From Cucumis sativus (Eukaryota > Streptophyta > Magnoliopsida > Cucurbitales > Cucurbitaceae): 64,000 bases of DNA. Position numbers and translations under genes: made by a program. The notes under the pieces were generated by a model. The model saw only the letters and a program-made list of their open reading frames with translations, was not told the DNA's origin and did not search any database. The DNA is taken from assembly GCF_000004075.3 (NCBI RefSeq), contig NC_026661.2, positions 310,001 to 374,000 of the forward strand. Direction: 5' to 3'. Positions 39,301 to 50,746 of the stretch are shown in pieces. Every line of letters begins with the position of its first letter. Positions within the stretch are counted from its first letter, which is position 1.

Positions 39301-42300
39301 AGAGAGAACTCAAAAGTGTTCCCTTAATCATATAGCAACAACAAGCATTAAACCTAACAACCTCCAAAACCTCCTCACACGAGGTCTCATTATTTCTCTC
39401 AAGTCAAAAGTCCCACAAGACAAAAAAGAAGCCAGGGTTCCTCGTAACTCTGTCCTTATTACGAGAGAGAACTCAAAAGCACTTCCCTTAATCATATAGC
39501 AACAATAATTCCTGTCGTAATTTTATCCTAATAGGATTTCTATCACAGTGAAAACTACTTAAAAACATGGAGAATGATAAATGTAAAAACAGCACCACAA
39601 CAACAACCAAAAAAAAACTCACCAGATATTAATGCTGTTCCTAAAAAATGTAGCATTGAAATAGCTTATTATAATCCCAAGGTTCATTTGTGCAACTCCA
39701 AGGAGGATGGACATTTTCATTTTCAAAGAGTTGAGAAATGGAAGTTCACTTCGAGTGCCATGCCATACAGGATCCAAGCCAAATGGATATGTAGAACCCA
39801 CCTTTAGCAACCCCACAGTGGTAGAATCACTAAAATAACGAGGATGACAGGAGAGACCATCATTACCAAGTCATAAACCATGAAGTACAGAAAAATGTGG
39901 ATAAAGTACATTAAAGCCATAGGTTACATTGATTTACCTGCAATCAGGACTCCGACATGCATAGGCTGAGCGACCAAACAGTCCAAATGGGACTGAAAAG
40001 AACTCATTATAGATCAGACCAGTGTATATTGAAAATAGTGACATCATCAAAATGACATAGCGTCCACCAAAGGCCATTTCAGTGATATCTCCAAGCTTCT
40101 GAAATTTTAAAAGAAAAAACAGTTACATTTCGCCAACCCCCTCAAAGTAACAAGCTTTCTCGAAGAAAATTATCTAAGGAAAAGATAGCAACGCAAAAGA
40201 AGTAGAAGCATTGCCATCTGGGTCAACAAGTCTCCTGCAAAGAATCCACCATTGCGAAACCAACAAAACAGAAGATCTTTGAATACAGTCTATAGGGACA
40301 AATTCTCAATGAAAAACATGCCACACAAGGAATGTCCTCGGAAATTTTCACAGGCAGAACATCATCATATTATTATGAGAACTTCTGCGTTATATTAGTA
40401 GTAAGTTCTCGGAAATTACCTGAGAAGAAAGTTTTTTTTCCCGTAATATAAAATACAGGGTTGCAAGGAGCAGACATATTCCATGCCCCCAATCGCCAAA
40501 CATAACAGCAAATAGAAATGGGAACGTGACAATGGTGTATACACCAGGATTTGCTTCTTGATACCTTGCCACCCTGTTATTACATAACAGATTAAGTTCA
40601 GTCATATCCTGCCAGTAACATGTTGACCAAGATGCATTTAAACTAGAAAGACCTGCCAGAGAAGGTACTAACACAATAATAAATTGACAAAGTTCTTAAC
40701 CTCTTCCAGCCTAACTAGAAAGTAAAATTCAGGAGAAAGAGAACTAGAATGTTCCAAAAGGGAGCATGATCTAGCTCAAAAATTTCACAACAGGTTACAT
40801 GAAAGGGATGGGAGAGGGATCTTTCTCAATATGAAGGGGACAACACAGTATTAAGTTAATGCGTCAGGTATTCTTCAAAACAGTAATCATCGTAATTTTT
40901 TAAGAAAGGACGCCAATCATGGCTTCAAAAGTAATTACATTTTGTACAAGAACAAGCAACTAGCAAGTGAAAATCAAATACAGAATCTTCCTAATGGTTG
41001 ACTTTGATCTGAGCAGCGGGAATGACTAATGTGAATGATTAGTAACTATTTGCATTTCACTGTTGATAGCTATGGAATTCGCCTCGAAAGAAATGTCGTC
41101 CATTATTATTATTTTTAGTTGAAACCAACTCAAATTGAGAAAAAAATGAAAGAATACAACCACATACAAAACAAGAACACAGAAAAAGAAGCACCCTCTA
41201 AGAAAGGCTTCCATACAATCGAACAAAATAAGAGCTAACAGCTAATTTCAAAAGAAAAAAAAAAACTTACTATAGAAGGCCACAGGAAACATCGAATCTG
41301 ACCACAAATTAAACAGTGCTAGAAAATCAGACTTACCCATAGGCATCGACAATTTCTTGAAAAGCAGAGGAGAATTTGTTTGTCCGAAAATACGTAGGTG
41401 GTGCCTCCGTGGTTAATAAAACCTGGAAAATTGGTCCAACCTGGGAGTTGGAATCAGATGCTGCTCGCTGGAGTGCATCTTGGATCTGCAATTAGTTCGG
41501 TGTAAGAAGTAATATTCAGTTATTGTAACAAAAAGATCATTTTTATTTACATTGCTCAGAGAACAAACAACTTAAAACTCACACAGTTGCAATAACTATG
41601 CAGAAGATTTTACCTGCTTTGTAGCAAAAACAGGACCCCACCCCTCAGCGACCAGACATTTTTTTGTTACATCAAGGCTAAGCATGTTCAAGATATGGTA
41701 TATGGACTTTTCCTTCCTCGCCTTCAAAGTTCAAAAGATAATGTAAAATGATTAGAACACATAAAAAAATCTGCATCCACAGATCAAATCAGATCCCAGA
41801 TTTAAAATGTGAATAAAGTAGGGCTCATAACAGACCAGGAGATTCCAATTTTCAAAATGTTCTCCAATAGTCTGCAACAGATTACCCCGGTGCAGCAGCC
41901 CTATATCTATCGTAGTCTTCAGCTCAGACAGTTTTCCAGAAACCTGTGTTCATGGTAATTATGTACTTTAAGTTGGAATACAAAATATTGAAATAAAACT
42001 TCAGCAGGAAACTGGTAATGATAATGAAAAAGGTAATAACACAGAGAATATTTGCTATTACAAAATTAAAAGAGTGGTGAGAAAAAGTCCCACATTTTTG
42101 TACTGCCTGTTTACATAACATATATACACCAGGACAGTCACCTGTCCAAATGAGAGCACTGGATTCTTTCCTCCCTAAGCTCTCTGAAAGACATTCCCCT
42201 CCCCGAAGAGAGCAACAAATATTGTGGGAAGGAACACCCAAGTAACAGACTCTTTAGAAAAAATCAACATCTAATATCATTGTTATTCATGTAACAGCAA

Positions 42301-45300
42301 TCATGGAGACAATCCTTAAAGTTATCAAACAAGAAAAGTTCAGGAAGTCAAGATTTGAAATTAACGTATCCAACCTTGGTTTCCAGAGCTTCTCTACTAC
42401 ATCCATGTTACAATTTCTGCCTATAACTTTCGGGTCTAATTTTAAAAATAAATAAATAAACGAAAAGCCCTGTTGGACAAGCAAGCAAATACATGTTCTG
42501 AAATTGGGTACTAAAACTTCACATAGATAGTGCTCCACTGGACAATAAGTTCCCAATCCGGAAATATCAGGGGAAAGCCATAACATAGATATAAAAGTTT
42601 TTCGCAACAATAATTACATGAAATTGAGAATAAAGGTACCAAAACCAATGCTAAAGCTAAACAAAATTATGCTGTAACATCAAAATTGATCGCAGGTCAC
42701 AATAGAATTCCAATCACATGTTCTGTTAAGCTCTTCACAAGCTAGCAGGAAAGCATGAACATGAAACGTAAGAAACATTTTGATATATAAATGTAAGACG
42801 AAACCCCAGGCAACAGAAAAACCATGTTGAGCAAATACTAGAAAAAGCCAAGCGTAGTAGAAAACAGGAATAACTTTAAATTCATGGGCAAGGGAACATT
42901 AGATGATGCAATTCAATTGAAGCAAAAATAGATTAAATACCTCAGCAATCATTTGGGCTTGTTTCCCCACATCCTCAGTAAAAGGGTATCGATTTGCACC
43001 AAATGCCTCACATATTTTTAGAATTTTATTCTTTGCTCTTTCTCCAGAGTAGAAAACAATAAACACATTTTTTTCAACCTGTTAGAACATCCACATTCAA
43101 CAACAAAAAATAAGGTATATTAAAATTTGAAGCAAGGTCACAGATCAAGTTTTATTTTTCTTTTGAAGGGACGCAGATCAAATTTTATGCACCAATAAAC
43201 ATCATAAATAGAAATTATTTTCAGTAGAAATGTCATGAATTAAGACCATCCTTAAAAAAAATAACAATGCATGAGAGGGGAGGGGAATCATAGGAACCCA
43301 CATTGGAAATTTCCCAACTAGTTCAGTTCTGGACATCTGGTTAATGTTCTTGCTACTAAAGAGGTCGCAGATGGATTTGCAGAGGTTCTCACTAGGTGAT
43401 ATTGAAACCAATGTTACAATGCTCCCAAAGAAGCAGAAACTCATGGAAATTATTAAAGTGGGGACATCCAGAAGAAATTAAGAAATAGCCTATGGCACAG
43501 AAAATCTAATTGACCCAAAAGTCAAGAGCATCATCCAATGGCTTCAACATGTGTCGGCAAGACTAAATTGGCTGGACTAGTTAGGAAAATAAGCAATCAA
43601 GCAAATTGTTTTACCCACTTCAATATTTTTCAAATGTTATAAATTATTAGTATGTACAATCACTACAGCAACCAAAAAAAAAGCTGCTCCACCAAAAAAG
43701 AACAGAAAAAAAAAAAAAAAAACATGCAAAAAACAGCTATGATAGTAAATACAATTCATCAATAACTTTTTCAAAGTTTACTCCACCAAATAAATATCAC
43801 AAGCTCGGAGTAATTGTATCTTGTCCAATTGAAAATTAAAGTATGCACAATCGCTACAATAAAAAGAAATTACATCATTTTACCTTCTCTCCAGAAATAG
43901 GATCTGCAACAGGATCCTCAACAGCAGTCTGCTTCAGAAACACATTGCCCCTGGTAGCACGAAAAAGTATCCTCTCAAATGCCATAGATTTTTCCCGAGG
44001 AACAAGACCAGAGAGAAATCCCAAATTAACCGGCTTTGACTGATCCACAAGTGATTCCTTCATCACAAGGAAAATGGAATTAGACTATGTAAATATCGAA
44101 GATTGTCTAAACTTGAAAAGAAAATGTCAGAGTTGTACTTGTTCCAACAACAATGGAACTTCTATTGAATCTCCACCAGTTTGTCGTGATTCAAACTCCC
44201 TTTGCTGCTCTACAGCACTGCTTTGCGCTGCAATGAAAAACTCTCCAGCCTAGCCATAGGAAATTCATCAAATTTAATGAGGTTGAATGCCTACTCCATA
44301 AATAAAGTTATTTGAACCAAGAAACGTTCAATCTTACCGTTATTCAATCATGGATCCAAAAACAGAAAAACAACTAAATAATGCTTAGACAAAGTAAACA
44401 ACCTAGTCATTGAAAACAAGTACAATGACACCTATGTAATAAATCCTTGTCAGAGTAAAGGGCAGGTGATGACTAAGTTTTCACTTTTTTTTATATCCAA
44501 ACGTTTTTTTATATCCGTTACTATGAGTGTTCAAACCAGCTTACGAGCACCTCAACGAAAACCCATCTTACCCTACAACATTTGGGTGTCAAGTAAACTC
44601 TTAGAAAATTAATCCCTTGGTAGGTAGCCACCATGGATTGAACTCGTGACCTCTTAGTCATTTATTGAGACTATGTCTCTTTTGTGACTACTAGGTCAAC
44701 CCATGATTGTTAAATTTCTCACTTCTTTCTTTAGCTTTCCTTTACATTTATTTTTTCTCACCTCTTTTTTCCCCTTTCTTGAGAGAATAGAAAGTCTCCA
44801 ATTATCTAACAACTCAAAAACTTCATATAAAAACCACTAAACAGTTTTGTTACTGTTTGGTTGTTCGGAACACCAACAGAGAAACTTTACTGCTCAAGGA
44901 TTTTATGAAATCTATCTTATCACTGCACATTACCATGAATAACATGCCCAAAGAAGCTAGCCGATATGACTATTTTCTTGCATTAATTTGAAGGGAAACA
45001 ACTGTAACTTTTCTAGATTAATGCCCGAAAGGGTTACCTTCTGCAGAACAAGCTTATACTCCAAAAGTTCATTGTAAGAACGTTGTAGCTTCTCACTATT
45101 GGCATTTATCTCAACCAGTTCTGCCTCAAGCTCACCAAGTTTGACCTATAATGCAATCAAAGAGAGAAAGGTCAAGACATGAACCACCGGATACCGTTTT
45201 AGCTAATAATAAAATTGTAAGATACCTCAAGGTCGTCTATATTGATATCAACTTGTGACACAGAGCTTTTGCTTGATAATCCAGCCCTCAATATCTGTTC

Positions 45301-47228
45301 CTTGAAAAAATTCAATTTGCGTGCCATCTCTCCACATCTTTTAATCTTGTCAGAACCAAGAGTAAGAAAGTAAGTTCAACAGAGACAAATGGAGATGTAA
45401 TTTAAGGTAAAAATAACAGTACATAAATCTGCATCACATTAAAGTTCGAACAATAACAATACCATTAAAAGATTCATTTATAATGAGGCAAAGTCAGCAA
45501 AATTTTCGCAAGGTCTCGTGGGTATGATAAATTTTCTTTAAGTGCATATATTCGTAAGATAATACAGGACGGATCTCCAAGACTTAGACTTGAATTACAA
45601 TATCAACCAGCAAAAAAAAGAAAATCATCAACTTGTACCATATTATATCACCAGACCATAGAGAATGGTGTGTGTGCGTGTGTGGATGAGAGAAATCTGT
45701 GCATAGCATATCTTAAATTGGATTATTACCATATCAATGTATCCATCACAGTAGTTTTTATTTGGATTAAAACAACAGACAATTGCAGCACATAAAATGG
45801 TCTTTTGAGACAAGGGTCCGGACATACCTGTGCAGCATAAGTACGCTGGAATGGGCTTTTATCCGCATTGAGCTGCAAGAATTAATACATTAAACATCAG
45901 GTATAGCAGAATAAATGACAAGCTGAATATCAATTTTGGAATGACTACATCTGATATATGAGTTTACTACTTCAGAAGAAAACAGCAAGCAGTTGTGCGC
46001 ATTCACAATTACAACTGTAGCAATAACTCATAATATCAATAAGTAACACGGTCCCTAAAAAACACATGTTCTAATATTACAAAAATATTTTCCATAAGAA
46101 AAACAGTATTATATATAGAATAATAAATATATTCCTCCAATACAAGGATCAGGCACAAGTCTAGCACCTTATGTTACATCCAAAGTGGTAAAGCCCTGTC
46201 TTTAAAGCTAAAATTTTGGAAATATTAGTTCATATAGAACAAACTCACTGAACAGTTAACCATATCACCCCTAGTACTTCAATTGCGCTATCAGTCTCTT
46301 TTACCTCTTTTACTCATGAGAAATCTTTGAAGCGATGAAAACAAAAATTAGAAATTCCAAAAGGAGATAAACCTTGTTTCAACTTAATAATATCTGGAGC
46401 ATAGTGACAGAAAATTTAAGGATTGAACATCGTGACGAACATCAATATCAGGATTTAGAAGTATAATTGAGGTCACATTCAGTTTGACTTTAATATTTGG
46501 AATAGGCATACACAGCAGGCCAATACTCGTCTAAAAAATGGAAGGAAAAGATTGTTGATAAGATGACTTCCTAGTTCCTAAAATTGAATCTTTGCAGGCT
46601 TGAAATTTGGAATAACCACACGAACCTCCAACATTATTTCATCATAAAATTTATGGGCTATATACTTTGAGTACAGTAGATAGACCAAGAAAGTAGGAAG
46701 TTTGAACTGCTGAATAGTATGCCATTTCAAGGACATTTCCATAAGACAAAAGACTCCATCCTACAAGCTGATAGTCAATGGATAATTAAACAAAGAAGCG
46801 TAAATTGAAACTCAAAACAAAAAAGCAATAAAAAATCACGAGTAGTTCCAACAAATTCAAGAGAATCGACTTCCTCATAACATTAAAAGAAAAACATCAG
46901 AGTAAAGCGGAATTAACTTAAGAAAAACACAGCATTCATTAAAGTTCAATCTAAGCATCAAGAGAGTATGCGGAGCTGAAACTGGAGATTAAAGAGCAAA
47001 AGAAAGAAAGAAACATCCAAATCAAACAATAGAAGCAAAAGAAAAAGAAAAAAAAAAAAAAAAGGAAAGTGGAAGGTGTACATCTTTGAACTGAAGAAGG
47101 CCGAGATCACCGAGGTAGGAGATGGTGCGATGCGCAGACTCGATGGGAATGATGAGCTGGACGAGCTGCATAGGCTCGGAGCGGAAGAGATCCATGGATG
47201 GACAGCAACCACCTCGGGTATCGCCCAT
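36389..47228 (-). CDS. VHA-a3: V-type proton ATPase subunit a (tonoplast a2/a3 type)
   Basis: Eighteen exons on the - strand: 47082-47228, 45828-45872, 45226-45345, 45038-45145, 44139-44249, 43884-44057, 42941-43078, 41836-41943, 41614-41721, 41337-41485, 40420-40573, 39938-40098, 39623-39829, 37830-38013, 37667-37750, 37352-37545, 36857-36916, 36389-36593; 818 residues. The N-terminal cytosolic half has [32 protein letters not shown] and a coiled-coil-prone region near residues 65-130. The C-terminal membrane half has [23 protein letters not shown] and [19 protein letters not shown]. It also has [15 protein letters not shown], where Arg726 corresponds to the arginine essential for proton transport. 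Subunit a joins V1 to the c-ring and forms the proton half-channels. Segments such as GLVPREKSM and [13 protein letters not shown] fit the vacuolar a2/a3 group better than a1. Introns carry a SINE, a MITE and LINE tails. Confidence 0.95.
37618..37634. repeat. (CA)n microsatellite in a VHA-a intron
   Basis: A run of CA dinucleotides, preceded by CGCGCG, lies in the intron between the exons at 37667-37750 and 37352-37545. Confidence 0.8.
38285..38484. mobile_element. Tourist/PIF-Harbinger-like MITE (200 bp)
   Basis: The left end reads GGGTATTTGACCCAAGGAG; the right end, inverted, reads GGGGTATCTGGGGTAAGGAG. Both are flanked by TTA (38282-38284 and 38485-38487), the target duplication typical of PIF/Harbinger elements. 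GGAGTT/AACTCC motifs recur inside as sub-terminal repeats. There is no coding capacity. It lies in the intron between VHA-a exons 13 and 14. Confidence 0.75.
39000..39510 (-). mobile_element. LINE 3' fragment in a VHA-a intron, with internal duplication
   Basis: On the - strand the segment encodes a LINE C-terminal tail: [20 protein letters not shown], then [15 protein letters not shown]. This is followed by a 3' UTR ending ATGCTCTTGTATTTAAC. The same coding style (FCNYSLS...W) ends the copy at 118-5656. Its upstream part is duplicated in tandem (39172-39342 and 39346-39508). It is in sense orientation to VHA-a and truncated at its 5' end. Confidence 0.6.
39172..39508. repeat. Tandem duplication of about 165 bp
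   Basis: Both copies run from CATTAAACCT through CCTCCTCACACGA, ATTATTTCTCTCAAGTCA, AAGCCAGGGTTCC and CTGTCCTTAT to TTAATCATATAGCAACAA. Small substitutions and indels separate them. Copy 1 is about 39172-39342 and copy 2 about 39346-39508. Confidence 0.85.
41100..41235 (-). mobile_element. LINE-like 3' tail in a VHA-a intron
   Basis: The - strand reads TCTTAGAGGGTGCTTCTTTT and later GTATGTGGTTGTATTCTTTC before a CTCAATTTGAG end. This resembles the endings near 12960 and 39030. There is no coding capacity, and the borders are approximate. Confidence 0.4.
44480..44702 (-). mobile_element. tRNA-derived SINE in a VHA-a intron
   Basis: On the - strand the element opens GGGTTGACCTAGTAGTC, a plausible A box (44686-44697). 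About 40 bases on it carries GAGTTCAATCC (44635-44645), close to the RNA polymerase III B-box consensus GGTTCGANTCC. The body continues to GTGCTCGTAAGCTGGTT and a tail of ATATAAAAAAA type near 44480-44515. A-box/B-box spacing and an A-rich end are the marks of a tRNA-derived SINE. It is sense to VHA-a, in the intron between exons 4 and 5. I did not find a clear target-site duplication. Confidence 0.65.
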
Positions 47229-50200
47229 TGTTGGAACAAAGAGAGGAGGTTGGAGGGGGAGAAAGTGTTGAAGGGCAATCTGTGAATCTTGATGATGGAG
47301 TTTGAAGAGAGATGGAATCGGATGGAAGGAGATGTGTTGAATGCTGTTGATCGATCCACGTTAACACGATTCCATCTCTTCTTTCTTTCTTTCTTTTTTT
47401 AATAGGTCCTTCCACATAATCGTGTCCCAAAGAATTTCTGCCTTTTTTTTCTATCCCCCGATTCACCATTTTATTCTTAGAGGCCCAACTCTTTTTTCTT
47501 TTTCCTTTTTTCTTTTTCCTTTTTTCTTTTTACATTTTTTATTTTAACAAAATTGATCTTCAATCTTATCTTCTTCTTCTTCTTCTTCTTCTTCTTCTTT
47601 TTTTAATTTCATTCAGATTCCAGATCAAACTTTAATAAGCTCATCTTTTATTAATTTCTAATCAAAATTCGTATAATCATTCGTCTAATTCAATTCCTTT
47701 TTTTTACATACTTATATTGCAAATATGATTTGATTACCTCTAATATTGTTTTCTTTCCTTATCATTATTATTGTCACGACATTAATCTAATTTATTATAA
47801 ATTCATAATTCTTATGGAGTAATAGTAAAAGTAATTTTAAAATATAATCAAATTAATTATCGTGAGCTTCATAGTTGGATTGTATTTTATTGATTATGAT
47901 CGTCGAATATAGGTAAGAAATGACTAAGCATAGTTAGATGACGTTCATTCTTTGTTTATAGATGATGTTTTCAATGTTTTGATTATGGTTTTTTGATTAC
48001 GATAACTAAGCATAGTTAGATGAGTGCCACAGCTAAAATATAGGAAGCAAATACAATTTTATTTGAATTCTTTCTAATAATATTCTTTTTCTTTCTTGTA
48101 AGATATAAGTGTTATATTTTGGTTTTTTCTAATGATTTGTTTAGGATATTTTTCAAAAAATAAAATAAATTGCAGAAATATTTACATCCAATAGAATCAT
48201 TTAAAAAAAAAACACAAGTATGCAATAATAAAAAAAATGGCACACGATTAATTGGTTACACACGCATGAAAAAAATGATTTTTTTATCCAATCTAAACAA
48301 TCTCGTAAGAAGTCTAAATGATTTTAGACCATTGTATCAATCCTAAACGATCTTGTGTCCAATCTAAATGATTCATTAGTGATAGTGGTTTATCTATATC
48401 TATGTGGAATAAACAACTAATCGTTGTACCAATATCATTTAAATATTGTACGAAGAAAAAACAAGATCATAAATGTAGAAGAATGAAGGAATTTTGGAAG
48501 AGGAAATGAATAAATTGCAAACAAGAAGTGGAAAGGAGAAGTAATAATATGAAAAGGAGAAGAAAAAAAACTAAAAAATCGTCTCGCAATCATTAAAATA
48601 TAGTAATAGTAAATATGAAATTTATGAAAAGATAACTGGTTGTATGAATTTTTCTTAAATTGTTATACGACATTGATATTTAGCATTTTTGTTTATATTT
48701 ATGTAAATTTATTTTTTAAAAAAAAAATATAACAATTTAGTAAAATATTTAACATTTTAAAAGCCCAATAACAAAAATGCTATTTTTCAAACTATATATC
48801 TATCACTATCTATCTCTATATAGAATAGATAATGATAATCCTCTATTTCTATCTATTTATAACATATGGAGATAGACCACTACTCATGTCTATAAATGTC
48901 TATATAGGATAAAAATGATAGTCATCTATCATTTTTTTTTAATCTCAAACTACTATACAAGTTTTTTAAAATTTATAATTTCTGTTGTATTCTTGCAGAA
49001 ATAAGAATTGAAGTTCAAGAAGATAGAAAAACTTGAAATATAAGAAGAAAGATGAACATAAATATCATATTTGACACTATGAGGTGGTGTCTTCAAGATA
49101 TCATCTTCAACTCTCCAATCCAAATGAGTTCCAAAGGTCGAACACAACCATTGTATGTTGTTAACAATGTTTCAACCTAATAGATAAGAAAAGTAACATG
49201 TATAAATAAATATATTTGAGATAGATGACTATTTGTATCTATCTGAGATTCACAATTAGTGTTTGTCAAGCATAATCGGAGTCCACGGTAGTTAAGGGCA
49301 AAGTTGTAAATTTTGCCACAATAGTATTTTTGCAATTATCTCCATCTTCTTTTTTTAGGTCTCAAAACCGCAAAGAGAAGAGAGTGAGAAAAAAGATAGG
49401 CAACCAAATAACACATCTAGAGACCGAAAGTGAGATTTTATGTCAATCAAGTGAGAGGAACGTTGAGGTTTTCATCTAATGAGTGAAGTCGACGTGGGTA
49501 AACTCCAATTGGAGTGAGTTTTTTTTATACAATTTTCTACCAAATTATGGAGGAAGGGTTTAATCATAGTTATAAAAAAAAAAAGACATACTCTTACTAA
49601 ATAATAATCATGGTCATCTACCTAAAAACTAATTTTCTATGAGTTTCCTTACACTCAAATATTGTATAGTCATGTGAGTTGTCCTCTGAAATTGGTTGAT
49701 GTACACATAAAAAGCCAGCTCGAACAATCATAAATTACAATAGACGCTAGTAGATCAAATAAAAATCTATCATTGATAAAATTGAAGTTTTGTTATATTA
49801 TATAAATATTTAAAACATTTTTGTCATTGATAATAACTTTTCAATGTTAGTTTGTCAAGGTGTGTAATAACTTATTCAAACTTACATCTCTATTTTGCAA
49901 CAATCTAAAAAAAATGATAAAAATATGTAGACTCATCTAACTTTGAAAGAAAATTTTAAAATTTTTGAAACAATACCTCAATCACATTTATAATGATAAT
50001 TGATATCTTATGAACTATTTAACCATGTAACCTTGAAAAATAAAACAATCACATTAAATTAACTGCCTCATCCTCCATTCCCATTACTGCTGCAAACAAA
50101 TAATTTCCCAACCAGAAACCCTAATTAAATGGTAGCTTAAAATTGTTTGATTCTTTAAAAAAACAAAAGTGAAATATATTATAATACATCATTCAACCAC

Positions 50201-50746
50201 ATGGAATAACATAATTTTGATCATATGTTCGAAGCATAACTCATTTAGTTTCTTTTGAGTAGTATATCCAAACGACCATGCTGTTGCAGCTTTATCATCT
50301 CAAGAAAATACTACTTGATCAAGAAAGATGTTTTTCCACTCATTTCCCTTCATTCTTAATGAGGCGGGGAGTAATTAGGTTGGGTTGTAATCTGTATGTT
50401 ATTGGCTAAAAAAAGAATATCACATGTAGTAAATGAGGCATATGTTTGAATCTTGTTCCACATTTGAAATGTAATACTCTTGAATGAGAAAAAAACTATC
50501 ACTACATTAAATACCTGCAGTCAAAAACTATATTAGCTCGTGATTAATTAAACCAACAGATAACATATTGTTACATAAAGTTAGAGAGGATGGGAAGTGA
50601 AAGCACATAATATACAAGAGTGATCCATTCCAGTGATACCTAGATGCCAAGCAATGGATGCCTTTTCCCATTGGCTTCATCTGATCTGAAGTAATCAATG
50701 ACTTGGAAACTGCAAAACAAGTTCCCTATCATCATCTTCAAGCTCA
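47229..50746. other. Spacer between VHA-a and MCM4
   Basis: The VHA-a promoter must lie near 47229-47700, which contains pyrimidine runs and a CTT microsatellite. The far end is MCM4 3' UTR. Between them is AT-rich DNA with TATC/GATA-rich stretches at about 48805-48930 that look like decayed repeats. I see no gene. Confidence 0.6.
47568..47599. repeat. (CTT)n microsatellite upstream of VHA-a
   Basis: About ten uninterrupted CTT repeats lie some 340-370 bases upstream of the VHA-a start codon. On the gene's strand they read as a GAA run. Confidence 0.85.
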
